A DNA stretch of 64,000 nt. It comes from Monarcha castaneiventris obscurior (lineage: Eukaryota; Chordata; Aves; Passeriformes; Monarchidae). Below are positions 13,498-26,200 of this stretch, in pieces. The DNA is taken from NCBI GenBank assembly GCA_026261815.1, contig JAMPIT010000566.1, positions 30,963,001 through 31,027,000 on the forward strand, given 5' to 3'. A program made the position numbers and the translations under genes. The notes below the pieces were generated by a model. It was not told the origin of the DNA. It saw only the letters and a program-made list of their open reading frames with translations, and ran no database searches. The stretch's first letter is position 1; every line of letters begins with the position of its first letter.

Positions 13498-13595
13498 ATG
13501 GAGAGGGACTTTGGCAGTGGGAAAAAGCAAACCCTTTGCATTCCCTGGGACATCAGCGAAGTCATGGATGAAGTGGAAGAGGAGCAGTTTTGCCC
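13498..13595 (+). other. Possible initiating coding exon, unverified
   Basis: An ATG at 13498 lies in strong Kozak context (A at -3, G at +4). It is preceded by an in-frame TGA at 13477-13479 and followed by 32 open codons up to a perfect GTGAGT donor at 13596; the frame closes immediately inside that donor (TGA 13597-13599). The predicted peptide starts MERDFGSGKKQ and ends SEVMDEVEEEQFC, acidic at its end. The base before the donor is C and not the preferred G. I recognise no protein. No TATA box or CpG island precedes it, though the 250 bases upstream are GC-richer than the surroundings. It could be an alternative first exon of a larger gene or a chance frame. Confidence 0.22.
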
Positions 13596-14026
13596 GTGAG
13601 TAATAACACTTCATTTGGTAGCCGCTTTCCGTGCTGGCAGAGGGTTGATCCTCAGTGTGAGAGCAGCCCCTGCATGACGTGGGGACAGACTGAGGTCCGT
13701 GTGTCCCGTGGCAGGGCAGGGGTGCTGCAGCAGCTGCCCTCCAGCCCCTCCAGAGGGTGGCTGGGCAGAGGACAGCTACCAGCTGGGCACACCTTGTGTG
13801 TGTGTGTGTGGTGTCACAGGGTGTTATGAAATTTTTGGGAGAAACTGAAAGAGGAAAAAAATTCAATCTAGATGGATTTCTGAAAGAGAAGACAAGTCCA
13901 GGCTAGCTCATATGCTAATACATGTAATTTTTTAAACAGCAGTAGGAAACTCTGTTTCTTTCTTCTCTTAAGAGGCTAAAAGTCCTGCCCAAAATAAGAG
14001 AGCAAAGAATACTTGTTTCTACCTAG

Positions 14027-14101
14027 GCACTGTGTCTTTTGCTGTTGAAAACCTGGATATGCAGCTACAAAAACTGCAGCAAAGAGGATGGGTTTGAAGA
14101 G
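14027..14101 (+). other. Exon-like segment, 75 bases, unverified
   Basis: The acceptor CTTGTTTCTACCTAG ends at 14026 and a strong donor GAG/GTGAGA starts at 14102. The 75 bases are open from the first base (25 codons, phase 0 to 0; peptide includes KTWICSYKNCSKEDGFEE). In a second frame they are open until the last codons. It lies 430 bases beyond the possible first exon at 13498, but joining them gives a stop within a few codons, so the two do not support each other. Confidence 0.12.
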
Positions 14102-17100
14102 GTGAGAGAAGGATTGGCATAAAAAAATATATGTTGACAGGATTTTAGGCTAGCATAGTGACAGTGCCAAATTTTGCTTCAGTTTTAATCTTTGATAAGA
14201 TGAACAATCCTGGCTGAATTTCAGTACTAATTGAGGGTGTCTCTTTTGATCATTGTACACACACCAGACTTCAGCACAATCTTTAGAACTGCTTAACAAT
14301 GCACAAAGATATTCAGATGTCCTTCACAATCAATAATATTGGCATATAAACAATCAGATTTTTTAAGTGGAAAGGATGTTTTTCTGATACAAAAGCTGTC
14401 AGGTGAAAATCTGAGTCTCACAACACTTACAGACCTCCAATTCTCTTCTGCCTGACCAGGCTTCCCTCAGTCCTAAAGGGAGCTGGGTACAGGACAAAGC
14501 TGTGTTGGATCCACCTGCTCCTTGATCCACTGGTCTTTATAGATTAAAAAGGATTTAATGGGGAGGAAGTTCTAGGTTTGGGAAGGGAAGAGGGAGGGGG
14601 AAGGACTTCCTGTGCATGCTTTTGGAAGGCTGTGTTGGCTGATTGTGTTGGCTGATATGCTGCTGTACAATTGGCCACAGTCTTGGTCTTTCAGCCATGA
14701 CTGTATTAACTGCAGTGCAATGTTTCTGTTTCTTTCTTTCTTTCAAGGGAGTGGGGAGAGTTAAATCCTGTTTTCTATCCAAGTTATTCCTCTGAGCCAA
14801 GATCACATACTCATGTTTGGCAGATGCACTTGGACATGTGCCCCTGCCTATTTGCTTGTAAGGCATCCTATTCTTTCCTGGTTTAGGGAACGTGGAGTGT
14901 GTCTTTGTCCCCCAGCAGTAAGTAAAACCATCCCAAGAGCTGCAAATTCTACCAGCACTTTCTCAGGGGCTTACTATAAGCAGGTAGCCCAGAGATTCCA
15001 AAGGCACTGGTCACAACCTCCTTTCCTGTCACACAGTACTGCAGGGCAGAAATATATATTATATATATATAATATATACATATGAGAATGTATGCAACTT
15101 AGATCTGGCATAAATTACCCCATCAAGCAGCCCCTCTGTCAAGGCCTGTGGGAACAGGAGGCTTGGGAGCTGTCCCATGCTCCCACTAGTGCGAGGGCTT
15201 GGGCTTTCCCATGGGCAGAGGATGGTTGCTGCCGTCCTCCTAGTCTGAGCTCAGTGCTTTGCTGGTGCACACAAAGAAAAAGCTGCATTTCTGAGAAAAA
15301 AAAATTACTACCATACAGGCTGTTCTTTCATTTACCTTAGGAATCAATGGGAAAAGGAATGAGATAGCACAAACCACATCAGCTTCTAGCAAGAATAATT
15401 ACACTTCCCCTGCTGTTAGAAAGACCAAAATAAAAACCTGTAAAGGGCACCATATAAAGGAAGACAACAAATTAGGGGAGTGTGGATACAAATCTTTAAA
15501 ACAGTGAACAGTGTCCATTTGTTATCATAATAGTGTCTCTTTATTATTGTTATCAGTTTAGTCTCAGCTAAAATAAATCTTGAAGTGTCATTTATACTTC
15601 TACATGTGGCATGCTTCCACCCTCCCTCCATAACACAACATCCAGTGTCCCTTCCAATGGCTACTAATGGTTGAAAATAGTTGGCCCTAATGAGATACAT
15701 AATAAACCATTGGTACATATGTCATTTTCTTTTGCAATCATTTGGATACCTTATCTGAGGGGGTCAGCTCCCCTGTATGAAGCAGTCATGGGAGGGGAAG
15801 GTATAGGGGATTCAGTAAACTTTGCAAACTCTTTCCATAGCTTTTCTCATGAACATTTATACCACACACTGAAATAACATCAAATAAAGTTGCTTTTAAC
15901 TTCTGTTCTGCAGTGCCTACACCTTTCAGGATAAAGCATGTTAAGATGCTGATGGACTTTAATCTTCCACTTCACTGAGTTTCACATTCTTTTATTTTTA
16001 AGCTGGAGATAAGTATTTATATACTAATCAGTCTAACCCTCATTGAGGTCACTATTGGTAGGATGAACTTAGTGACATGGCTTGTTCTATCAGTTCTAGA
16101 GTAAGTATTATTCATTTAATAAGTGAATAGAAACACAGCAGCTGGCTGACCTTCACAGTAGGAGGTATATGATTTGTTAGCTGTCTGTGAAACCTTTGAT
16201 TCACTGAGACTCCTGCTCCACTTGCAGTGAAGCTTCCAGCAGATGTTTTTGATGGATTTCAGGGTAGTGGAGCAGCAGTTCAGTGAGCAGTGGAATCAGT
16301 CTTATGCTTTGATACCCTGAAGATTTATGTCTTGAGGTTGAGCCACCATGCAGACACTGGTTCAGCTTGGGTGGCTGTCGTTTCTCTACCTCACTTCCTC
16401 TTTCCATGAATCATGTTCAAACCAAACTCCCTTGATTCTCCTGCTACTCTGGCAAATCTCCTTGCAATTGGCCAGCAGCTTCACAAGCTATAAGGAATAA
16501 CACAGAGACATACAGATAGCAATACCAGATAAACACAGCAGAACATGGTAGCTATGGACAGATATCCCTAAAACAGATAACTTTCAGTTTCAGCATTTTA
16601 CATTGGAGGGGAAGAGTATGTTGTGTCCAGGCCAGGCCCTAGAAAGTGCTATGTACCTTCAATTCCTATTAAATTCCACATAAACTTTCAGGCTCTGAGC
16701 AGAGGTTTGGATCTGGCTATGCCTTCCTCCAGAACAGAGGCAGGTACTCTAATAGCTTATAATATTATAATATTATAAATTATTCTGAGGGAGAAAAAAA
16801 CAACAATTCCCCTTGGTTAAACACCTCAGAACTGTAGTGACCCTAGCTGTATTTTAAACGATGTGCAGACTTGCATTTGGCAATAAGAATCTTCTGGACC
16901 TTATTCAACCATTTTCTTTCTTGCTTTGGGGCAGATGCTATAAAAAGCAAAAACAGCTTCACCTTGCAGTATTCTGTCACAAGTATGACAAACTTGTGAT
17001 CACAGCTGCAGGATGAGCACCATTTTATTTGAGGAGGTAGAATGTGCTTTCCTGAGCCTCTCCAGTAATTGTGCCTCACCTATCATCAGTAATTAGCTCT

Positions 17101-20100
17101 TTCACAGCTAGTTTGAAGCAGAGTTTCTTTGGCAATGGTGTAAGGCCCTTGAGTTTGGGGGCAGGTGCCCAGCCATGACTGGTGGGTGATGGGAGGTCAG
17201 GAAAGAAGGTGGGAGAGAGGGGGGCTTGTGGTGACATGGCCTGTGCTCACCCAAGGGGCTGAGGGGCTGTTTCTGTGGTGGTAGAATGGGTGCCTGGGGC
17301 TCAGGCAATGACTCGTGGAGGAAGGAGAGACATTTTGGCTCAGCTGTGCCTGGGACTGGAGGGAAGAAGGTTGAGAGGCAGCAAGGAGCAGTTTATGTTT
17401 TGATGTGCAGTATGTTGCTCTGCAACTTCTGCTCATCTAAAGCTGAAGGTCACCTTGGATTCAAGCACGCTTTGGATTTGGGTCAATACAGGAATTGTCT
17501 CATCTTTCCGCAGAGCATTGGTGGTTGCATTAACCAGCTGGGGTTTTGTCTGAGAGGCTGCATTTTGCTGCAAGCCCAGCTTGTGCTGCAGAGATATTGA
17601 GCCTGGTTTGGAAGCTGCAGGAAGGAGGGAACTTGTGGCATTTGGGTTCTGGTACTGTGTGCTGATGCCCACTTAATCCCATGCAATAATATTTTCTTTT
17701 TAAAGAAGAAGAGACTGCTTGTGAGTTTGTTGAGGCAGGCAGGGTGCGGTGGGAAGATGGCAGAAACAGGACCTGACATCCTCTCCCATGGTCAGGCAGG
17801 TTGCTATGGTGTTTAGGACTAAAATGAAACAGAAGGAGCAGCAGCTCTAAGGCTGCAAACTTTTATTGTTTAAAATCACTTTGAAAGCACAGGCAACTCT
17901 ACACAAGCCCTGGACACATGGCACATGCCCAATTCATGACTTAATATTTTTTACTGAGTTTGATATTATTAGCTTTTCAGAAAATAAAGGCCTGAGAGGC
18001 TCCTGGTAGCCTCTATCCCAAATGTGTATGAGCAAGAGATTATTTCACTCTTTTAACTAAAAAACTTGAGAAAAATTCTAATTAATTCTAATTAATTTTA
18101 CCTGTCAGTCAACTCAGTTAATTCAGAATCCATTGAGAAGCTTTTGATTAACTAAAATTTGTCCTTTTATTAAACAAATTAGAGCCATTCAAGAAGCACA
18201 TAAGACATTTCTAAAGCCACTGTTAGAAGTAGCTTACTGATGATTTTACAATAAGAAGTCAATTTGCCAGGAAGAGGAGACCATTTTAGTTTCAGTGGGA
18301 CTGGGCATACTCAGAGGTGTAGCATCACGTCCCAATGAACAGTGAAGATAAGCAGCTGTACTGCTCAGGATGTTCCTAATTGTTTGTTTCCTGTATGAAA
18401 AATCTGCTTCTTGTATGTAAACACTCAGAAACGTTGAAATATGAGTTAAGAGTAAATAAGCTGAACTGCATTTAGTCACTTCACCAGGACTCTCAATAAG
18501 AGTTGACCTTAACTCAATTAAGCAGAAATTATTTTCAAAGTGATATAAACTAAGTGGTGCAGTAGAGGCTATTAGGTTGCAAATTATTATGTATGAGGGA
18601 TCTGCAGTAATTGTCAATGGTTCTTAATATATAGCAAAAGTGAAGTCATTCAAGCCAGAGTGGTGCTAGGGCAGAGAGCACACACAGATAGATGCTTGTG
18701 TGGTAGCTGGCATGCAATAACATGTTACCTCAAAACTTGTAGTCCAAATTACTCTGAGACTTTTTAAAGTATGAGTGAGGGCATCTCCAGGAGACTTTGA
18801 TGAAGTTTACCTGCACTGCCTTAAAAAAGGGTTGGGATTAACTCTGCTGACTGCTGTGCATAAGCAGGCTGTGGGAAGGGAGCGGGCTTCTGGAAGCAGC
18901 CAAGGAACAGCTGAAATCTGTTCTGCCAGTTGTCTTAGGGAAGTGGTGAGGTCCAAGGGATTCAGGTCTCACTTGGGAAAGGAATTGCAGATGTGACTGA
19001 GCAAGAATGCCCCCTGGATGAAGAAATGGCACAAAAAATGCCTCTACCATTGAATTTGGTGTGAGGGAGCCAGGGACTGCCAGCACTGGTGCTAGCTGGC
19101 AGCTCATAACACCTGTCAGGGTGCAAACCCCAACACCACCCAAATTAGGCTCCAAATTACTCTATTCTGCATCTCACTGCAGTGGAAGGAGCCACCATGT
19201 CTGGGTCCAGATCTAATCTGGCAGTGCAGCTTTAACTCATGTATTACATTTTCTGTGAGCAACATAAAGGGCCCGGAAAACTTGTATGAATCTCCCACTG
19301 TCTCCTTTGTACAGTTCCTACTTTTCCTGTCTCATTTGGCATTTCTGTGCTTTCTCATAATGAGCATTCACAGAACAACAATAAAGAGGAAATTTGGTGA
19401 AGAATAAAGGTAAATTTATTAAGTCTATCAAGTGGGGAGAAAGATGATGCATGCTGCATCTATAATTTTGTCAGTAACAGTGAGACAGAAATAGCAGTTT
19501 GGGGTTTGTATTCGATTTATGCATCTGCATTTCTTCTCTGCTGCGTTGCAATCAGACTAACAGCCATTGCAGAGACCATCAGTGGCAGTGATTACATTAT
19601 GACCTTTTAAAGCTTACTTTCAGAGTAAAGATTTTTATCCCATATTACCCATAATTGCTGACTGAGTTTAATACAATCCTCCCAGTGCACTAAAACTGAA
19701 AGGTTTGTGATTTCCATGATTTAATAGATCAAGTGTCACGGCTGTGGTGGAGACAAGCTGTTGTAACAGGATCTCTGCCATTTGGTGATTTCAAATTTCC
19801 TACCAAGAGGCTCTGTATTTGCTGTATGACTGCTGCCCCAGTCTTGCAAACCACATCACCCTGCTGTAGAGTACAGCAATATAAGGGGTGTAGCCAGAGA
19901 CAAACTTCAAGGGTTTGTTGAATCTTTGTGATAGCGAGACTCCTGTTTAGTTTTATCTTTACCAATCCAAAGGAGAAGAAAGCAAAAAGGTGGTACCCAT
20001 GCTTCAACTGCCATGGCGTGCCCATCCCTGGCAGCTGTTTCCTGCATGTGGCCCAACAGATGTTTCATGTGACACCTGTAAAAGCCAAGGCACAGTCATC

Positions 20101-22977
20101 TGTGTCTCTGTGTAAAAATGCTCTTGTGCGTATCTTGGTCATTCATGTGCCTGACTTCAATCTCATGTAGTGTGTTAGTTTGGACTTGTGACATATGTGT
20201 ATGCCAGACAAAATCTGTCAGGCACAAAATAAAAGCACAATCAGGTCACCAGCTCAGTATAAACAAAGCAATTCCAGCTCAGCATTCTGGAACAGTCTAG
20301 AGGGACTGAATTGAGATGTAGACTGCGTCTTACATATTTCTTGCTTCTTATTATAAGGAGCACTATCATTAATAGAGTCCTAATAAACAATTTGCTTATA
20401 AACAATGAAAGATGCCACAGCAATTGCTAGATCATTTTCCCTGGAGAAATCCTGCTAACCTGAAAACGCTTGGTAAGGCAGGCCTCACACAGCTACTGGG
20501 ACATTTTTTGGCTACTGAACCAGAGCAGCAGACACTTTGGCTCCTTCAGCAGTGGGCTTCCTCCAGGGCTGCAGCTTAAAGAGCCTGTCTTCCAACACAG
20601 ATGCACATACCTGCATGCACAGGTGTGTGCACACATACCCACGGCCATTCCCCCTGCCCCAGCCAGTTCTCCTTTTGGGACAGAGTGTCACTGTTCTCAC
20701 CATGGCCGAGTAGAGAAATTACATAGAATCCAGGCTCAGGGGTCAATGGAAGTGATTTAATAATTTTTCCAAAGGCTTTTATATGTTAGTTTGCAAGTGT
20801 GTTAAATGGCATAAAGGAATTGGCCTTTTGGCCATCCACCCCTTGAGGGGATTGGCCAAGTTCTAAGACACCCATTCCCAAATATTTTTCTGGTTAAAGC
20901 CATAACAGTACTGCAAAACAACCCACAGGTGCAAGAAGTTTATAGTACTGTAATCTTGTTTAAAGTAATGTGCATGGGAAAGACAGAACTCTCACAAAAT
21001 GCTTCAGAGAGCTGAAGAAGTTCTCTGCTGAGGCTTTTTCAGCATCCATAACAGAGCAAGACTGTGGTATGGTGGAGTGGTCATTCCTGGTGCATATATC
21101 TGGGGCACTTTGCCATGTGCTGAATGCAGACAGGGTACAAAAGCCCTCTACAGCCAGGGGCAGCCAAACCCACCTGGAAAAGGTGCTATGGTCATGCTAA
21201 TACCATCAGAAACTGGGATGAGCCAATTGGTGTGAATTACAAAACAGACCTTGAGGGAAGACTAAGAATGATCCCCATGATTTTGAAATCATTTAGGTCG
21301 AATTTGGAAAAGCTGGTTTTGTTAATTTAGGTTCTGTGCCCCTTGAATGCAGGTCAAGATCAGTTGACTGGGAATAACTGATTTGCAAAGTCATTGCAGG
21401 GTGGCTTTTAGTGTTCAGTGCAACGAAAGCTGTTCTGAACCCTCATGCTGCTGTTTATCTTTTGGTTAAAGGTGTCCATGCTTACCTTATGGCAGATGGC
21501 AATTCCCCCATGATGCAAGTAGCATATCAAACCTGTGCCAGAACTACCACTTCTAGAAGCCTCCTGGTGATGTGCTTTTACACCTACTCAGTTCTTGGTA
21601 CTGGTTGAGGGGACAGCTGATGCATTGCCAAACATGCCAGTGGTTTACTGAGTGAAAACATATTCACTGGGTTCTGGATGAGACTTCTGAGCTGAATCAT
21701 GGGTTCACTAATAGTAACAACTCCTCTTCACTGTAATTCCTGCTTTTGGCATCAGGGCAATGGCTCTGTATCAACAGCCTGAAAGAGAAAGCCTTTACAG
21801 CCCATTCCTTACTGGTTTGTCAAACTAACCAGATTCTACAAATGAAATTAATATCCCCTACGGTGTAATTTCCTCATTAAACTGAGAACCAAATATTTTT
21901 CCAGACCTCCACTTTATAGAATCCTGTATAAACAAGCTGAGAAGGCTCATCTCTTAAATTTTTTATTACAAGAAACTTTTATCATTTTCTGAAACACTGA
22001 AATTGAGATCTGACTATTAGATATAACAACTTTAATGCTTTTATTAAGCAGTTCTGACATCCATCCTTTCCATGTATTGTCTAAAAGAGCATTAACTACA
22101 TGCACGAGAGTTATGAAACTAGTCAGCTAACATTCAAAGCAAACATTTTAGCAGCACACCCCCGCAGTTTTCAGAGGCTGAACTTTTGTTTCAGCTGTGA
22201 TGTTATACAATCCTATTTCCATGGCAAACTTACAGATACACACTTGTCAAAATTCATGGTTTATTTAGCAAAACTGTCGAGGCACATATGTGCCATATGC
22301 ATTCTCCCATTCTTTACAGATACGCTTTTTAAAACAGCAATTTCCTGCTGCAATTAAGTCAGTTGCTTGGACTTCAATAGATGTGTGTGGCATTAAAAGG
22401 GAATCTGGCTTGGATTCCTATCACTAAAAAGAGCACTGGTCAAAAAACCCCATAGGGCTTTCTACTGTTCCATCTCCTGCCCATAACAGACTCTTAAACA
22501 TCCCGTTTTATTTGATTTTTATCAGTATTTATCCTGCATTCAGAAGGCCCTCTTTCCTTGAGGAAAACTGTACTTGCACACACCTTAGTATCAGATATTT
22601 CAGGCACTGTCTACCTGTGAATCTCGAAGATCAGTGACTGTTATCTGTTGTGGCATCTTCTTCATGCAGCTCAGGATAAGTACCCGGGCAGTCTGAGGAC
22701 AAAGCAAAGGAGGTGCTCCATCCAGCACAGAGGTGTGTCAGGCAGGCAGCCAGAGGCAGGATTTTGTGAGGCCTCACCTTCTGCAGACAGAGGTGTCACT
22801 CCCGTGCTGTGTCTGGAGCAATGGAAAACAGCAACATGCAGTAGAAGTTGAATGCTCAGGCCTTGACTTTCAGCTGAGTAGAATCTAAAAATCTGGTCAA
22901 AACTCAGAAAACTTCACAGGGCACTATTTTTTTTTTTTTCAACGATATATATAGTTTGAGAATATTTTCAGTATGGA
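14102..22977. other. Non-coding unique DNA, no gene seen
   Basis: AT-rich sequence. Simple repeats are an AT tract at 15051-15083, a TAATAT-type run at 16757-16783 and a T13 run at 22927-22939. The dodecamer gtgttggctgat occurs twice in close succession near 14632-14655, and a roughly 10-base ATTCTAATTA unit is repeated near 18074-18098. The short palindromes ggccttttggcc and ccccttgagggg lie together near 20820-20855. The ORFs here, up to 123 codons, show no motif and overlap others on the opposite strand. Confidence 0.5.
15051..15083. repeat. AT dinucleotide microsatellite
   Basis: About 33 bases of nearly pure alternating AT with small phase shifts. Confidence 0.8.
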
Positions 22978-23292
22978 GAAAATTCCCCCTTCTGCCTTTG
23001 TGTCCCTCCTGTATCCTTTTCCTTATTCCCTACCATCACCACTAGCTCCTGGCTCTGTGGTCTGGTCACAGGCTCTGCATCCAGCTAGGATGCATCCCTC
23101 CCCATCCCCAGTGCCCCGGTCCCAGTTCACTCACACCTTTGCTCCCAATTGTCTCCCTGTTTTCTCCCTCACCACCTTGGGCCTTGCCTTCTCCCATTCT
23201 GTTGTCCTTGTTTTTGACTTAGTATCAGCCTCCCCTCCTCTCACCTTGTTGCCTTCTACCCCTTTCTCCCAGGGTCTTCACACTCTTCACTA
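22978..23292 (+). repeat. Pyrimidine-rich low-complexity tract
   Basis: For roughly 310 bases the plus strand is dominated by C and T (runs such as cccttctgcc, tcctccccatcc, ctccctcaccacc), a marked strand asymmetry against its surroundings. It explains a 107-codon proline/serine-rich ORF over the same span. It may be a decayed TC-rich simple repeat; no unit length is conserved. Confidence 0.6.
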
Positions 23293-26200
23293 TTAATTAT
23301 AATCACAACCATTCCTGGGCTCCAGGCTCAAATGTATCTTGCTGCCTTTGCACATGGTGCCCTGAGACAAGATGACAGTTGCCAAAATATGGTAAATACA
23401 GGCAAAGTTCCCTGCTTCCCATCCTAGAGCCTCCTGTATCCATGACACTGGGCAACACTGTGCCATGGAGCCCCTTGGCAGTGTCCTTCACACATATACT
23501 GGGGTTTAGCTGCCTAGAAAGACAGCAGTGAGCCAGTGCAAATGGAAACCAGGCTCTAACATGAGAAAGCACATTCTTGCAAAGGATGATGTAAGGCTGC
23601 TTATTTGGAGATTATCAGACTTGTCTGTAATAAGGAAACCCAAGCAATAAACCAGAAAAAAAACCAGGCCTAGAACTAAGGAGCTCCAGGTCTAATTTTC
23701 CTTGCTCTGATCACTAAGCTGACATAATCTCAGCTGACTGTGTAAAATATAATTGCTTGATGACCCCTTTCTCCCTTTGCTGGTCACTCCTCCACCCCCA
23801 ACATGGATCCAGTGCATGCCGTCAAACCATGACCTAACTGTGAGCCAGCTCAAAGCACAGCCACAACAGAGCCAAAATAAATTTCAGTGCTTGAAGAAGA
23901 GGAGCACAATCCCTTCCTTGCCCTTGCCCATGGTGTGGGGAGGCAGCTTTGCACAGTGGCAGTGACATTTGTATTGGGATTGGAAGGGGACAGAAGAGTA
24001 ACTTGAAGAGAAGTCTGTGCTTAGCTCTGCATGAGGAATCACTGGCCAGAGCTGAGGGAGGGCAGATGGGAGCTTACAGGGGATGCATAGGTCACTTTTA
24101 TTTTTTCCCTACCAAACAACCCTCCCTAGCACAGTTTTCCCCTTCCCCATCCTGGCTTATTCAGTTGCCTCTTACAGGTGCCAAACTGCCTTTCGTCACA
24201 AGTCCTTTTCTGTACAACAAGCAACACTCAGTCCTTCAGCTTCCCAATTTTGCCATGTGAGGAAGACCTGGGATAGTGTAGGAGAAGGAGAGGGACTGAC
24301 TGGACTTTGACTGATTTTTTTAAAATAACAAAGAAACACTAACTAGCTATGGTGATGGTGTGCAGAACGCTGTGGTTGGCAGGAAGCCCCAGAGGGAGCA
24401 CTTGAAGCCCTGTTAGATCAGTCCATATCATTCTATACAAACACTTCACCTCACGTTGCAGCCATGCTTTAGCTTTAGTACCACCAGGCTGCCAGCTCAG
24501 AGTACTGAGAGTGGGAGAGCAGATGCTTAATTTGCTGGACTGATATGTAGGAAAATGGCGATCCCTACTTGAATGAGACAGATTGTGGCTTTTTGCTGTA
24601 CCACAGGTAATGATCACAGTATGATATATTTTAAAGTAGTTTTAGAGTCAGCAGTTCTCTCTGTAATACTGCCATCAGTACCTTCATCAGGAACCTTCCA
24701 TATGCCATCAGTAGCTATATACATAGCATCCTTCAAGCAACCTTAGTTTAGTGTCCCTTTCAAGGCTTAAAGGCTTTTTTCTAGTTTATTTGTTTTGTTT
24801 TGTTTTTGGAGAGAGGGGAGAGAAGAAAAGGAACCAAATGTTAGTAAGATCATGTGAAAGTGAAAGAAATGTGCAGTTGTGAGGGTTGCCTGTGGCAGAA
24901 AGGCTCCCTGAAAGGGCAAGCTGTTACAGAATTTTAGTAATTTGCCTGTTCTGTAAGGTTGTTAAATAACCAAATCCTTCAGCTGTCCCCACTCTTGTCT
25001 GTACCACAGTACAAGTAGATATAGCTGTTGTGGTAGTAGGTAGTTGAAGTTTCTTATTTGACACAGCTGGAGCTTGATGCACTTCCTAGTAACAAATATT
25101 CAAGGATAAGCAGAACTGGAGCTGGATAGAAGCCAAGTGAAGTTCCTTAGTTTGTCTCTGAATAAATCAAAGGGTCTTCTGGTACAGCTGTCAGCGGTTC
25201 AGAACTCAACCTATCCTTCCAGTGAAATGAACACAATTGTTTCATAGATTTCCCCTTGCTCTAAAAGGAGCGACAGCAGCATTGAGGACACACAGTCACT
25301 AACAATAGTCCCATTATCCTATCATGGCTCTCTAGGGGAACAGGCACATTTATTATTTCATTTCCACCCGCACCAGCACCCTCATATTTCATCATCCTCC
25401 CTAGTTTCTAGGAGTGCTCTGTGTCACCTATGGAAGCATACAGCTCAAACAGGGTTTTATCTCTCTGGCTGGATTTCCTGCATTGTCTGACTAGTTTTAG
25501 ATGTCCATAAACTTAAAGCTCCATTAACACATAACAAGGCTTAGGCAATTTTCTTGAATTATTCATACAAAATACTGTCTAATTCCTTTTTAAATTGATT
25601 TAATTTATTCCTCCCCTTGCTAAATGTAGAAAAAATACATGTATTCTGCAACCATTATTAAGTAGCTCAGGCTATTCCTTCTACTTTTGATTGCCTGAAC
25701 ATCCAACTTTTTTCCTTGCGAATTACTAATAAGTTACATGCACTTGGACTGAATCTTCACTGCTCTTCCCTACACAGAGGACAAAAAGCTACATGTAGAG
25801 ATAATGGCCTTATTCCCTGTTGTTTTAAGCACATGTGTGATTCCAGTTCCTGGAATCATGCTCCCAGTTTGTGAGCAATCTGTTCATCCATTCTTTCAAA
25901 TAGTACTTTTCTTCCAATGCCAAAATTTGAAATAACAGTTCTGTCTCCTCTGCCTCTTAGTCTTTTGTGCACATAGCCATCTATGCAATTATTTATTAAC
26001 AAAACTCACTTTCCAGATAATGTGTTATTCTTCCTCACCTAAAAGTGAATTGGAATTTCCTTCATTCCTGTCACATGGAGAGTAACTGGAAATACTTCTA
26101 TAAGTTTTAGCCTGAAACATGTGCATGGGCAAGTTTTAATAGTCCTTTTTCATGTCAACGTTGTTGTGAGTGATCAACCTTCTTTACTGCAGCAACTAGC

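Noticed and set aside
13139..13866. Several ORFs of 79 to 141 codons on both strands
   Set aside because: Mutually overlapping frames in GC-rich sequence; only the short ATG-to-donor segment at 13498 has gene-like boundaries.
22973..23296. 107-codon proline/serine-rich ORF
   Set aside because: It results from the pyrimidine-rich tract.
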